Translations under genes and position numbers: made by a program
Notes under the pieces: model-generated
Databases searched by the model: none
Told to the model about the DNA's origin: nothing
What the model saw: the letters and a program-made list of their open reading frames with translations, nothing else
Shown here: piece by piece, positions 25,633-37,734 of the stretch
How positions within the stretch are numbered: position 1 is the stretch's first letter
Layout: every line of letters starts with the position of its first letter
Assembly: GCA_007922195.1 (NCBI GenBank)
Contig: ML682014.1
Coordinates: 2,880,369 to 2,944,368 of the forward strand
Length of the DNA stretch: 64,000 bases
Direction: 5' to 3'
Source: Podocnemis expansa
Lineage: Eukaryota; Chordata; Testudines; Podocnemididae

Positions 25633-26777
25633 TTATGCTGTGTGATGGGAGCCTTGATGGAAATCAATGGTAGTTGATATTTTGATTTTTATAACATGGT
25701 AACTAATTAATATAAGAGTAATAAACTTTTTGAAATAGGAGTAACATTTTTCTACTGGATTTCACACAATGGAGTCTGAAGATAAAATTCTTCCACCATA
25801 GAAAAGGACATAGACTTAAAATGAGTAGAGATTACATCAAATTGGAAAATGCTTCGAAAAGTAGCAGTCTCAGATGTTTTTCTGTTCACAACAAATAGGG
25901 CTAGGAGATGTGACAGTTGGTCTAGAGTTTGTTGCTTATTGGGATAATGGTCTTCATGGGACAAAACTGTAAAGTGCAGCTCAGCCCTTGGCACTTAAGG
26001 CTGCTCTAAATTGTTATGGTTTGTGATGTCCCCTAGGTGCTCTTATGCCAGTTGGGATTGCCAGAGCATAGCATGCTTTACCCATGCCCTGCTTTGCCTC
26101 TGGCACATCACATACACCCAGGAGGACCCAAAGGTGATGGAGTTCTGTTCTACCACCTTAGGGATCCCCGATACTGGGCAAAACTCCAGCAGCTCAACTA
26201 GGTCAGCTCTAAGTTCCTTGGCCCCAAGTTTAAAGTGAGGCAAAGGGTCTGTCCATATGCTCTGGTTTATTCTACTGACAAAGAAACCAAAACAGGCTGT
26301 CAAATATCTGTGGTTCATTCTAAATGGACAGTTTTCAAATGGATGTCGTTAAGAAAATTGTGCCCCAAATTTGGCCTGCTTTTAATCTTATTTGATTCTG
26401 TATCAGAGAACGTATAAGAAATGAAGCGGAAGGGAACAAAATGAGTGTAGAAATTTGTTTTCAAATATAAACCGTAATGGAGAGGAACACGTATAATATT
26501 ACACTCATGCTTCTTACACTTTATTCTTTCTCTCATGCACACACATACACATGTTCATTCTGTATCTCTCTCTCTAAAGTGACTGAAACAATGAGAAAGG
26601 AGTCGTGTAATTTGTGTGAGTGATAAGTGGGTCATTCATTGTCTAAAAATGTCCTGTGTCTCTTTTTTTCATATTGCAAAAGCACTCAGTAGCTCCAACC
26701 ACATTGTGCTGGGTGCTGCATACGCACATTGGAAGCCATGAAATATGACTGGAAAAGACAACTATGTAAAAGACAAA
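25633..26777. other. Intronic sequence, nothing recognised
   Basis: AT-rich DNA. The frames at 26011-26318 on both strands are short and without motifs. A small CA-rich stretch lies at 26536-26552. Confidence 0.4.
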
Positions 26778-26857
26778 AAAAAGCAAGGAGTCCTGTGGCA
26801 CTTAAAGACCTTGCTTTTTGTGCTTTACTCGACTAGCACGGCTGCCCCTTTGGAACT
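26778..26857. mobile_element. Penelope-like 3'-tail fold-back fragment
   Basis: A piece of the antisense tail ('ggagtcctgtggcacttaaag') is joined directly to a piece of the sense tail ('ctagcacggctgcccctttgg') of the repeat described at 1915-2040. The result is a minimal fold-back with nearly everything between the arms deleted. Confidence 0.45.
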
Positions 26858-27377
26858 TATCTAAAAGAAAGTTGGGGAAGAAGGATACAGTTAAATATAT
26901 ATAATTTATATTACGCATTATATATACTCTTTCAAAGTAATGGGTGAAAATGTCTCACCTACATATAGCCTCCCCTTTTCTGTGAGCTTCTCAGAAAATG
27001 TGAGTCTTGAGATAAGGGTAATGGCCTGTGGAGCTGCACTGCCCTTCCATATGTCTGGGGTTTGCTTAGGTTTTTAGGATCTCCCATTTATAACAGTGAT
27101 AATTACCTTAACAAGGAGCATTTCATGCAATTAATGACAGCCTAAGTTTAATGGCCCTTGGTTTTTGTCTCAGACTATCGGCTTTTCCCAGTGGTTAAAG
27201 TATAATTTGATAGGCCCCAGAACCCTCCTAATCTCTGGGCCCCCTTCCTGTATTCTCCAGCCCCACTTCATGCATGTGCAGGCCCCAGCCCAGGTGGGCA
27301 TTTGCAACCACTTTTCGGTACTATATACATTGTTATTGCTTCATAGAAATATGGTTATCGCTCCATAAAGACACTGG
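26858..27377. other. Intronic sequence, nothing recognised
   Basis: AT-rich at the left, becoming C-rich near the minisatellite at 27378. No gene or repeat end was recognised. Confidence 0.35.
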
Positions 27378-27594
27378 CCCTGATCCTGGCTTCACATGCT
27401 GCCTCCTCCACCCTTCTGCACCTCCTTGACCTCAATCCTAGCCTCACACTCTGTTTCCGGTGCCCACCTGGCTCTGATCCTGGCCCCACACACTGCCCCT
27501 TCCACCCCCTACCCCCATCCTCGGCGCACATGCTGCCCCCTCCGTCCCCCTACCCTTGATCCTGGCCACACATGCTGCCCCCTGTGCCCCCCAG
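27378..27594. repeat. Degenerate ~43-bp minisatellite, about 5 units
   Basis: Units begin near 27378, 27424, 27472, 27515 and 27556 and share the pattern 'ctgatcctggcc-cacacactgccccctccacccccta'. Units vary in length (about 39-48 bp) and by substitution. The array abuts a CR1-type 3' tail at 27595. Confidence 0.65.
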
Positions 27595-27678
27595 ATGATA
27601 CTTGGCCCTGGCATGAATGCAGAGGATTGGACTCAGTGACCTCTCATGGTCCCTTCCTGTTCTATGATTCTACAATCA
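27595..27678 (+). mobile_element. CR1-type 3' tail fragment, sense
   Basis: The text 'aggattggactcagtgacc...ggtcccttcctgttctatga' followed by TTCTAC is the typical end of CR1 3' untranslated regions, here detached from any coding part. It directly follows the minisatellite, so the array may have grown inside a CR1 3' region. Confidence 0.6.
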
Positions 27679-28789
27679 TCTAGTCTTAGCCTCCAAAATA
27701 TAATTTGCTCTCAGTGGGACACTGTGCACCTCGCTCAGTTTAATAATCAAACCCAGATTTTGAAAAAAGATCAGGACAATAAAAAGACAAAATGTACGCT
27801 ATGAAGAAATATGTATTGTACTTGGTCATCTCCAGAGTGGGAGCAGTTTTAAAGATCCGCTTTATTAGTCATTTTAGGAAGAAATTGATAGTGGCTTCCT
27901 ATATATAGTGGGTGAGTCTTTGGAAATAAGGCTGTGCAGTAGGGCACATTTTAAATAGTTCACATTTTAGTCTCTAGAACAACTGGGAAATGTGCATGAG
28001 TCCTTGGATCTGTCTCCACCAAGGACTGTGTTACTCTTATTAACATGGAATCAGCAAAACCGGAACAAAGAAAGGGGGAAGAAATCCAGAAGAATAAAAT
28101 AATTTCATGAATCATTCACCTCCCAAGCACAAGCAAAACAATAATTTGCTATGGTTGACCTTTGAAATATATAATCATCCATGTAGATCCCATGACTTCC
28201 TGACCTTCGTCGGCCCCTTCCCTGACCCTCTCGCTCCCCCTGACCACCTTCCCTAAGCTGCCTGCCCGCCATCTCCCTAATGCCCCATGCCTTCCCCCAG
28301 TGGCATGCTGAGGGTGACTGGTGCCTGGGGACCAGGCCCACATTTGTGTCCCCCCGCTTCCCTCAGAAAAGTCCCTTCCCTCCACCTCAGCTGCTCTGGG
28401 AAGGGGGGTCATTACCTGCAGGAGAGGGATACGAGACTGGGGGAAATCCCCACCCCGCACTTCCCTACCCTGCAGTTACCCAGTGTGTGGCAGCTGCTGG
28501 TCCTCTGCCAACAGCACTGCGGACGAGCTTGGCAGCGACAGAGCGGGCTCACTGTCACACCCCACCTGGAAAGAAAGGGGGCCCAGACTGGCTCTGTACC
28601 ACATGAGGTGGAGGCACTAAAGGGCATCCCTCAGCACCTCCTGCATTCCCTATCAATGGCTGGCCTGGTCTGGCATCCTAACACTGAGCTGAGCAAAGCC
28701 TCACTACCTTGGCAGGTCTGGGCCCAAGGTTATGGTTGTAATTTGAGAGTAAATGAAAATTCCAGTGAAGTCAATGGGCGTTGCTGCAA
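27679..28789. other. Intronic sequence; possible hAT remnant near 28299
   Basis: From 28197 the sequence becomes G/C-rich and gives overlapping frames on both strands, none with a recognised domain. At 28299 CAGTGGCATGCTGAGG and the following 'gcctggggaccaggcccacatttg' resemble the hAT-like piece at 36178, but no matching right end or target duplication could be found. Confidence 0.35.
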
Positions 28790-28827
28790 AAAATCAACCA
28801 ATTTTTGACCGCTCTCTGGCTATGAAT

Positions 28828-29180
28828 AAAAGCCACAATTGGCGTCTAACATGGCACTGTGTGCTAGATTGGCACCAAACCCCTCTCGGCACTGCCCTCC
28901 AGCTGAGAATAAAGAGCTGCGTTTGGCATCATATTTGGCACCATCTCGGCCCCATGCGATCTTATTGTTGGCACTTTCTCTCTGAAGAAAGGGCTGGAGC
29001 GTCTGAGCTCCATGCGTTGGCAGCAGCTCCACATGCCAGTCAGCACCAAAGGCCTCTCGGTGCCACTCCCCAGCAAAGCTTAGGTAAATACATTCGGGGT
29101 CAACTTCAGCGCCAAAGTGCTGGTGCCATTTCTGGCCCTCCCCTCTGGGGTGAGTGCCTGGAGCCTATCATGGTGCCACC
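28828..29180. repeat. GGCACC/GGTGCC-rich degenerate stretch
   Basis: Short words GGCACC, GGCACT, GGCATC, GGTGCC and CTCGG recur irregularly every 20-50 bases (for example around 28851, 28871, 28887, 28924, 28937, 29036 and 29058). The pattern looks like remains of a low-complexity coding sequence or an amplified word array. No origin could be identified. Confidence 0.4.
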
Positions 29181-29257
29181 CACACCGGAGGCCTTTGAAG
29201 CAGCGGGGTCTCTTTGACTCCTGAACACACCGCCAGTCCACCAAAGCAAATGGTAGG

Positions 29258-32080
29258 TCATAGAATCATAGGGTCGGAAGGGACCTCATGAGGTCATCTA
29301 GTCCAACCCCCTGCCCAGAAAGCAGGACCTTTCCCACTAAATTATCCCAGCCAGAGTTTTGTCCAGCTGGGCCTTAAAAATCTCCAAAGACGGAGATTCC
29401 ACCACCTCCCTAGGTAGCCTATTCCAGTGCTTTACCACTTGCCTAGTAAGAAAGTTTTTCCTAATATCCAGCCTCGACCTCCCCAGCTGCAACTTGAAAC
29501 CATTGCTCCTTGTTCTGTCCTCTGTTACTACTAAGAACAGTTGAGCTCCATCCTCCTTGGAGCATCCCTTCAGGTAGTTGAAGGTTGCTATCAAATCCCC
29601 CCTCAATCTTCTCTTCTGCGGGCTAAACAAGCCTAGTTCCTTCAGTCTTTCTTTCAAGGTCTTGTGCTCCAGCCCCTTCAATATTTTTGTTGCCCTCCGC
29701 AGGACTCTTTCTAATTTGTCCACATCCTTTTTGTAGGGGGGAGCCCAAAACTGGACACGGTATTCCAGATGTGGCCTCATCAGTGCTGAATAGAGGGGAA
29801 CGATCACATCCATCGATCTGCTGGCAATGCTTCTTCTAATGCAGCCCAGTATGCCATTGGCCTTTTTGGCAGCAAGAGCACACTGCTGACTCATATCCAG
29901 CTTCCCATCCACCAGGACCCCCAGGTCCTTTTCTACAGTGCTGCTACTTAGCTGATTGCTCCCCAGCCTATAGCAGTGCATGGAATTTTTCCATCCCAAG
30001 TGCAGGAGTTTGCACTTGTCCTTATTGAACCTCATGAGATTTCTGTTGGGCCACTGCTCCAATTTGTCTAGGTCTCCCTGAATCCTGTCCCTGCCCTCCA
30101 GCATGTCTACTGTCTCCCCCTGCTTGGTGTCATCCTCAAACTTACTGAGAGTGCAATCAATCCCATCATCCAGATCATTAATGGAAATGTTAAACAGAAC
30201 TGGCCCCAGGACTGACCCCTGGGGCACACCACTCGTTACTGGTTGCCAAGTAGACATGGAGCCATTGATTCCTACATGCTGAAACTGTTGATCTAGCCAG
30301 TTCTCTATCCACCTTACAGTCCACCTATCCAACCCATACTTCCTTAACTTGCCAACAAGAATGCTGTGGGAAACCATATCAAAAGCCTAGCTAAAGTCGC
30401 GGTATATCACATTAACGGCTCTTCCAGCGTCCACAAATCCAGTCATCTCATAATAAAAGGTAATGTGGTTGGTCAGGCATGATTTTACCCTTGGTGAATC
30501 CCTGCTGACTGTTCCTGATCACTCTATTTTCCTCCAAGTGTTTCAGGATGGATTCTTTGAGAGCCTGCTCCATGATTTTTCCAGGAATTGAGGTGAGGCT
30601 GACAGGTCTGTAATTCCCTGGACCCTCCTTTTTGACTTTCTTGAAGATAGGCACTATATTTGCTTTTTTCCAGTCCTCCAGCACCTCCCCCGTTCGCCAT
30701 GAGTTTTCAGAGATGATGGCCAGTGGTACTGCTATCTCATCGGCTAACTCCCTCAGATGCAGGTCGTCTGGCCCGATGGACTTGTGCACATCCAGCTTCT
30801 GTAGGTAGTCCCTATCCTGACCTTCCATTACCAAGGTCCTCTCTTCTTCTCTCCAATCTGCCATACCCAGTGTAGTGGGCTTGGAGCTGGCCCTACGTGT
30901 GAAAACTGAAGTAAAAAGCATTGAGCACTTTGGCTTTTTCCTCATCCTCCATCATGAGGATACTTGTGCTATTCAGTATGGAACTTACACCATCCTTGAT
31001 CCTCTTCTTGTTATTAATATACTTGTAGAACCCCTTCCTGTTATCCTTCACATCATTTGCTAGCCGCAACTCCAATTGTCCTTTGGCCTTTCTGGCTTTA
31101 TCCCTGCAGTTCCGAGCAATGTCTTTATGTGCCTCCTTAGTCATCTGTCCAAGCTTCCACTTCCTGTAAGCGTCCTTTGTATGCTTTAGCTCAGTGCAGA
31201 GGTCTCTGTTAAGCCATACTGGGCACTTTCCACATTTGCTGTTCTTTCTGCTCATCAGAATGGTATCTTCCTGTGCCCTTAGCAGGGTTTCTTTAAAATA
31301 CAGCCAGCTCTTTTGGATGCATTTCCCCTTCAGATCAGCCTCCCAAGGGATCCTGTCCATCAGTTCCCTGAGGGAGCCAAAATCTGCTTTTCTGAAGTCC
31401 AGGGTTTGCTTCTTTCCTTTTTTCCATTAATCAGCATCTTGAACTCTATCATCTCATGGTCACTGCTGCCCAGGTTGCCATTAAGTTCTACGTCCCCAAT
31501 CAATTCTTCTCTGTTTGTGAGCAGGAGGTCGAGAGGTGCAAGGCCCCTAGTTGTTTCCTCTAGCATTTGTACCAGGAAGTGGTCCTCAACACTCTCCAGA
31601 AACTTCCTGGATTGCCTGTGCACTGTTGTATTGTATCTCCCAGCAGATGTCAGGGTAATTGAAGTCCCCCATGAGAACCAGGGTCTGTGATCTGGAAGCT
31701 TCTGCCAGTTGTCCATAGAATACCTCATCCACTTCCTCCTCCTGGTCTGGAGGTCTATAGCAGACACCCATCCCCTTTGTTGCCCTCTCCTCTAAACTTA
31801 ACTCACAGACTTTCAACTGGCTCATTTCCATAATGGAGCTCTGAGCAGTCATAGAGCTCTTTTACATATAGCACTACTCCTCCCTCTCTTCTTCCCTGCC
31901 TGTCTTTCCTGACCATCTTATACCCATCCATGGCAGAGCTCCAGTCATGCAAGCAATCCCACCACGTCTCTGTTATTCCAATTATATCATAGTTCCTTGT
32001 CTGCACCAGTACTACCAATTCTTCCTGCTTTTTTCCCAGACTCCTCACATTTGTGTACAGGCACCTTAGATACCAGGCTG
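29258..32080 (-). mobile_element. CR1 LINE with nearly whole ORF2, antisense
   Basis: Read on the - strand from 32080 to 29258. An endonuclease start is seen at CLYTNVRSLGKKQEELVVL, followed by GITETWWD and GDFNYPDICWE (31586-32075). A linker with KAKGQLELRLANDVKDN follows (30893-31360). The fingers [17 protein letters not shown] come next (30448-30945). A 346-codon open stretch (29337-30377) then carries [15 protein letters not shown], the catalytic box read as FEDD instead of FADD, and the tail [19 protein letters not shown]. The 3' end is the CR1-type 'ccgaccctatgattctatga'. Several frameshifts and stops divide ORF2, so it is dead. The 5' limit is unclear: ORF2 starts near 32075 and any ORF1/5' UTR would lie in the unexplained block beyond. 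Confidence 0.92.
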
Positions 32081-34250
32081 ATCCCCTACTTTCCCGTGTT
32101 GATTTTCAATTTTATTGCATCTACCTCCTTGCATTTTCTCCCAATGTTGTCCTCCCACACTTATCTCACTGTAGGGGTTTTGCCTCTTCAGCCCCTATCC
32201 CTCTTCCCCAAGGACGTTTCACCACATTATATTGGTCCTTCTGCCCGTAGGCAAACTTCAAGTTTAGCCCTTGACTGGAATCCCCTCTGCTCTGGTGTGT
32301 CTATCTAACTGGGCAAGGGATGTTTTCCACTGAAAACCCCAGACAGCCATGTAGGGGCTGCCTTGATCTTTCTGTGGAATCCCCCTCCTCCCTAGATTTG
32401 CAGTGAAGGGAGATAGTAGGGGTTAGAACTCTTAACCACCATCGTTATTCATACAGCTGACTGAGCCCATTAGAGGACCCATGGTCCTTAACTCAGGGTT
32501 AGTTTCCCTGCAGAACTCTTGCTCCTGAGGGAACTTACAAACCCTTAACAGGCTGGAAAGCCTGATGCCTTATGGGTGACACTTTCGTAAAGTCCCTTCT
32601 TGTCCTCCGTGTTCCTTAGAGGACATGGCACCTTTCCCTTGTTTTCCCTAAATAGGAGCTGCCTTATGCTGTCCTCCCCTCTGCCTCGGGTTCTTTCTCT
32701 TCCCGTCTCCCATCCAGGACCTGTCCAAACCTTACCTCTTCCAATATGCAAAGAGTTTTCACCAACAACATCCCTCTCCTCTCAGAGCTGGCAATATATA
32801 CCACATCTGCCTTGCTTCTTGGCAAGATTGTCATCTTCTCTCCCCACCAGGAACTATGCGAGATCCCTCATAGTTAGCCTGTCGCAGCCAGGACCCAACA
32901 CCTACATCTGCTGCTAGAGATGAGTCAACCAGCTGTGATATGAAGGTTGACTGCCTCTCCATATGCAGGATAAGAAGAAAATTGAGAATACCATGTGAGT
33001 CACATGCCCCCCCCCCCAAACACTCCAATTCTGGAGCTTTGGGGCATGACCTTCAGGGTGGACCTGACCCATCTCTCGAGATGGCTGGATACCCCTTCCC
33101 TCAATTCAGCACACCTCTCCCTACACGAGTCCGTGTATTGGGAGAGTATAGTATGGGGGCAAGAGAGAGAAATGTGTACCTAGCTTTGAAGTTGTGCAAG
33201 CCCCTCCAGAACCCCGCGATGGTTCTCATTGCCCCGTCTCAGGTCATACCCCAGCCCCTTTGGTCAGGGGCAACCTAAATGGGAATTCAATCCTCTTTCT
33301 TCCAGGTATTCTGTCCTCACTCCCTGGTCGTTCATCACTCATGCCCTCCACCATTTGGCTTCGCTCTTGGTGCTAGGATGGGTGTACCCAAGGGTCCACA
33401 TTTTCCTACTATAACCTGTTGAAGAGTCACCTCTAAATAAGGGCCCCTCTGTAATGCCCACTTCTCTCCTTAGGAGGACCTCCTCGATGGAGCATCTCTG
33501 ATGCTTTTGGGCCCTAGAGATGGGACTACCAAGCATCTAGGCCTCATTCCAGGGCCCTCCCTCCAGGCCTCCATTCCCATGAGTCAAAGGGTGGAGGACT
33601 GAGGATCCCCAGGTACTCCTTCATCGTTATTTTTCTTCCTACGTTATCGTCCATATGGAGGTGGGACACCTTAGTTTATGGCACCCTTTATGGATACTGC
33701 CCATGGCATCTCCTGCCAGTATGTCAGTGGGGAGAGTCCATTTGCCTACTCCCATTTGGTCAAGGGGCAATATGTTTCCCACCCCTGGTCTTGGTTAGTA
33801 ACCTAACCCAACTGACTTCCCTTTGAGGTTAGGGCAGCCAGGGTGGCAGTTATCTCACCCTTGCTCATCACCTGTGGCTGTAGGAGACTGTTACTCTGGA
33901 TCACAACTGCCTTTCTCAGGAGTCAATTCTACTAGGGAAGGGCAACCCTCTTATTTTAGATGGTCTTGCTGGTGACAAGGACGCTTTTTTGCTATTATGA
34001 TATAGCAAGTTCCCTGGTAACTTGGGGACTGCCCATGTTGGAGTTCTGGCCTCCTGACAACATGGCAAATGGCCCCTTGGCACTCTCATGCACATCTTCT
34101 CTTGAAGATGTTGCACTTGGTGGTGTATCCGTAGGTGTTCGCCTGGTGGCCCACTGCTTCTTCACCCAATTTTGTGTGCTGTGCCATTTGTGGGTAGCCG
34201 TGCTGATGGCTGATAAGTTTCTAACTCCGCCCACCTTCCACAGTACAGCT
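32081..34250. other. Unexplained C/T-rich block between two repeats
   Basis: About 2.2 kb lying between the start of the CR1 ORF2 and a fold-back repeat. The + strand is pyrimidine-biased with many CCC and CTC words, a C11 run near 33009, and many medium frames (up to 138 codons at 33960-34376) lacking any recognised motif. It may be a 5' UTR/ORF1 remnant of the adjacent CR1 or part of another large element, for which the sequence gives no positive proof. Confidence 0.35.
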
Positions 34251-34253
34251 AAT

Positions 34254-34968
34254 GGTCACCTGATACTGAATGTATCCAAGCAGCGCTCGAAGAACAACAG
34301 TGAGTTACTTATCAATAACTGTCCTTCGAGATGGGCTGCTCGGATTCATTCAGAACCCTCCTGCCATCCCTGCTAATTGGAGTTAGCGACTAGTAGGGGC
34401 TGAGGACACTGTTCCCTTTAAGCTGCACCGCTGCGCAGCCTGCCAAGCCCCCTCCCCCACCCCGCACAGGGAAGGCTGCTGGCCACGCAGGGCCGGCAGC
34501 CAGAGGCCCTGCTCACAGCTCCTGTGGGGCAGGGAGTTATTAAAACTCCCACCCACAGAAGCTCTAACGGAGCATGCCCAGAATATCTGAGCATGCTCCA
34601 TTAGTGCTTCTCTGGCCCAGGAGCTGTGGCAGAGCCATGCAAGGTAAGCGGCAGGCTGCCAGGATCGGGCCTGTGGGGGGGCGGGGCGGCAGGATCAGGC
34701 CCGCGCAGGGGGTGGGGGGCCCCACGCAGCAAGCAACAGGAGTTGTTCAGCTGCCGGTGGGTCCTAGAGGGAACATTGGCTGGGGAGGAGCAGGGCTGCG
34801 GCCATATATATAGCCACAGGGTGGCCAGGGGGTGGTGGCTGCCAGCCCTGTCCTGACAGGCTAAGGCTAAAAAGTTTCCAGCCAATCGTGCACTGCGGCA
34901 CAGACGCCTGATACTGAATGAATCTGAGCAGCCCATCTCGAAGAAGGACCATTACTGGTAAGTAACCC
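34254..34968. mobile_element. Fold-back repeat with GC-rich centre
   Basis: The text 'cctgatactgaatg-atc' appears in the same direction at about 34259 and 34907. The phrase 'cttcgagatgggctgctcggattcattcag' at 34324-34353 returns as its reverse complement at about 34910-34942. This gives arms of about 30 bp around a G/C-rich centre (34400-34860). The arms resemble a common reptile repeat whose ends carry a 'cttcgagatg-gctgctc' sequence. No coding capacity and no clear target duplication were found. Confidence 0.55.
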
Positions 34969-36177
34969 ACTGATCCCAAGTGGTGCTCAAGAAGTAACTT
35001 GGGAAATCACATAAAGTTTTAGACTGCAGATTTTTCATGAAGGAAATAATTTGGTGGGAGCAGGAGCAAGAGAAACTGTTAACAGTTGCATTTTCATGAG
35101 TATTGACATATTTAAAAAAAAATTCATGGCTCCAATGGTGGCTGTCCTTGTTTTTTTGCAACTGATGGGGTCTTTGGCAGACTTTAAAAAGAAACAAACA
35201 CGTTGTAGCTCAGTAGGCAAGAAACCAGCAGGGATTATTTTAGGTGAAAATGCCTTGCTATGTGGCTATTCAAATGTATGTGAGTTAACATTGGTGCTGA
35301 CTACATTTCCTTTAAGCTCATTAGCAGTTCATCTTGCTTTCCCATGCATGAAGCTGGAGCAACTAGTTCACCTTAGTGCCTTTTGGTATGTAATTCATCA
35401 AAGTGGCATATGAGTGCTTAAAGGAAAATGCATGTAAATACTTTTTAGGAACCTGATTCACAAAGGCTTGACTATTTCTACCCATATCATAGGTCCTTCT
35501 GGATTATAGTAATGCATCTTGTGTGAATGAAAATGGATTTAGCTTTGTGTGAAAAATAAGGATCTAACACTCTTGGAAATACCACTACACAAACCATTTA
35601 ATTTTTTTAGTAATTCGTTTGAAAAGATTGGTTTTTGGTCTAAGTTCATCTTAATTAAAAAGAAATCATTCTTCATCGGCTACTTCCACACAAAAATCTT
35701 CATTAAAATGAAGCTGAGTTTGCAGTCAGCTATAAGGAATTCCAGTGTCTATTACCTTTCAAGAATGGAAGAGGAAATAAGTAAATAAATAAATACTCTG
35801 TTGTTAGAAATGTCTGAACCGATCCTAACTCTGCCCCATATTGAGCCTAGTCTCTGTCTTCTTTCTTAACCCATAGCATGTCAAAGGCATGCACCACAGA
35901 ACGTTGATTTTATCATTTGTTTTGTGTGTCCATGTTTCTTTACTAAGCCTAATAATATGTAAGCACACTAACTTCTGCTCTTTTTGTGCTCATACTCTAA
36001 AAGAAATGTGAGATTTATATATGGAGATGTATGTAATGACATGGATAATTATCTGCCACAGGGCCAAATCTCCTGAGGTACTGAGCTCTTCCTATGAGTC
36101 GCTGAAGCCTAGATTCTCAAAAGTTTTTAGTGAGTTGATTGCCTGAAGACCTTGTCTGGGTTTGAATGCCCATAGTG
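34969..36177. other. Intronic sequence, nothing recognised
   Basis: AT-rich DNA with no gene, splice-bounded exon or transposon end recognised. The frame at 35051-35413 has no known motif. Confidence 0.4.
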
Positions 36178-36309
36178 CAGTGGCATAGCAAGAGTGTCTG
36201 GGGCCCAGGGGCAAAGCCCACATTTGCGCTCCCCCGGGCATCCCTGTGCAACCTGGCACCTGGGGGCTTGGCTACGTCCTTCCCCCATCCTGCCATCACT
36301 ATGTCACTA
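36178..36309. mobile_element. Probable short hAT-like element
   Basis: The left end CAGTGGCATAGCAAG and the reverse complement of the right end (TAGTGACATAGTGATG) agree at most positions and follow the CAGTGG hAT pattern. The interior 'ctggggcccaggggcaaagcccacatttg' resembles the segment at 28320-28350. The 8-bp flanks do not match well, so the borders are uncertain. Confidence 0.45.
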
Positions 36310-37734
36310 CCTTACTACCTTGGAAGATCTGGCCTTTCCTTGACACATGGGGAATGAATGCCTTTAAGCATTTATGAATCTAATGGGAGCTTGTAAATAA
36401 GTAGTAAGAGTGCATGTGGCCATAAAGGAAGCCATGATTTACTGAGACTTATTCATGCTGAGTATTATGTTGCTCCACAACATTCATTCCTGATTATCCA
36501 AGAAGCATGGAGGAGATGGATGTGGATTTTATTCAGATAATCCAGAGTTGAGGTAACTTTGTCAGCCTGGCTTCATGAAGCCTGCAGGAAGGGGTCCTCA
36601 GTAACAGACACATTCTTAGCATCATAGTCAGGGAACCTCTCTCCTGTAGGCCTTATAAAGTGTATAGGAGAATATGAATCAACTGCTGGAAGAGCTGTAT
36701 GGTCTTGTCAGAAACCTCACAAGGTTTTATAATCCTTAGGATTGTTGGGGTCCCCAAAGCTCCTCCCATCACAGACCTTGAGGCCTGTGGTTCCCTATGA
36801 GCCCTAAGACCTATGGGGTGATGGTACATCAGCGAGCTGGGCTTCGGGAAACAGAGTGGATTTGTGCTTATGGCTTTTGAGGAGGTGGGCTGCAAGGTGC
36901 AGTGAGGACTAAGCTGCACTGCAGGCAGAAGGAAGGGGAAAGTACTCTCTCTTTTTCCTGGCTTATGCAGCAGCTGACTCTGCATTGTTTACTACAGCAA
37001 TGTGATATCGTGCTGGTGAGCCATAGCTAAAAAAGCCAGTGAAATGCTAATACTTCCTGCTTGACTACTCCTGCTCCTGAGTATCTTTCTCACCTAGATC
37101 CTGAGCTCTTAGCAGCAGCCCTTGGACCTCCCAAAACATCTACTTCTAATCCTCATTTCTCTGATAGGCCCTGTTTCCTCCCTCCATTAGCCCCAGCCAG
37201 AGACCTGCTGCCTCTAAAATCCTCATGCACCAATGTCTTCTCTTGCACACCACCCCCTAGAGACCTCATGGTTTGGGGGTGCAGCCTGTCAGAAGGAGTG
37301 CAGGTGTGGAGAGTGGTCATGAGCAACTTGCATGTCAGAGTTCTCATGGAGTTCTCTAGTATCCGTACTGCTGCCTCCCTTGAGAAACATCCTGTTGTTC
37401 ACAGAGAGGAGTCTTGCTGCTATGAACCACAGCACATGATCAGGAAACCTTGTGATGTCCACGATGTGGAAGATGGAGTGAAGCCTGAGAGGCAGGGTGG
37501 AGGAGTCAGTGAGAAGGGAGAAACCCTGATCAAGTCTTTGGAGGCTTCTCTCATTTCTGGCTCATGAAGCTGTGGAGGCTCTTTGAGTTCTCCCTCTTCC
37601 CCCATAAACCAGTATGAAGGTCCTCAGCCTTTCTGCATTCCTCCTGAAAGGAAGAATTCTTATTTCAATTCACAAGCCTCCCGAGCCATTTGGTCATGCT
37701 TTGAGCTTTGCCTGTATCAAGACAAGGGCTAGAG
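36310..37734. other. Intronic sequence, nothing recognised
   Basis: This is mixed-composition DNA. The 168-codon frame at 37061-37567 (+) has no recognised motif, no splice context and a composition typical of chance frames. No repeats were identified. Confidence 0.4.

Noticed and set aside
28287..28808. 173-codon open frame on +
   Set aside because: It lies in G/C-rich DNA where all frames are long, with overlapping frames on both strands and no motif.
33960..34376. 138-codon open frame on + in the unexplained block
   Set aside because: It has no recognised motif, and the frame ends within the arm of a fold-back repeat.
37061..37567. 168-codon open frame on +
   Set aside because: No recognised domain, no start context or splice signal, and composition typical of chance. 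There is no supporting repeat or homologous text.
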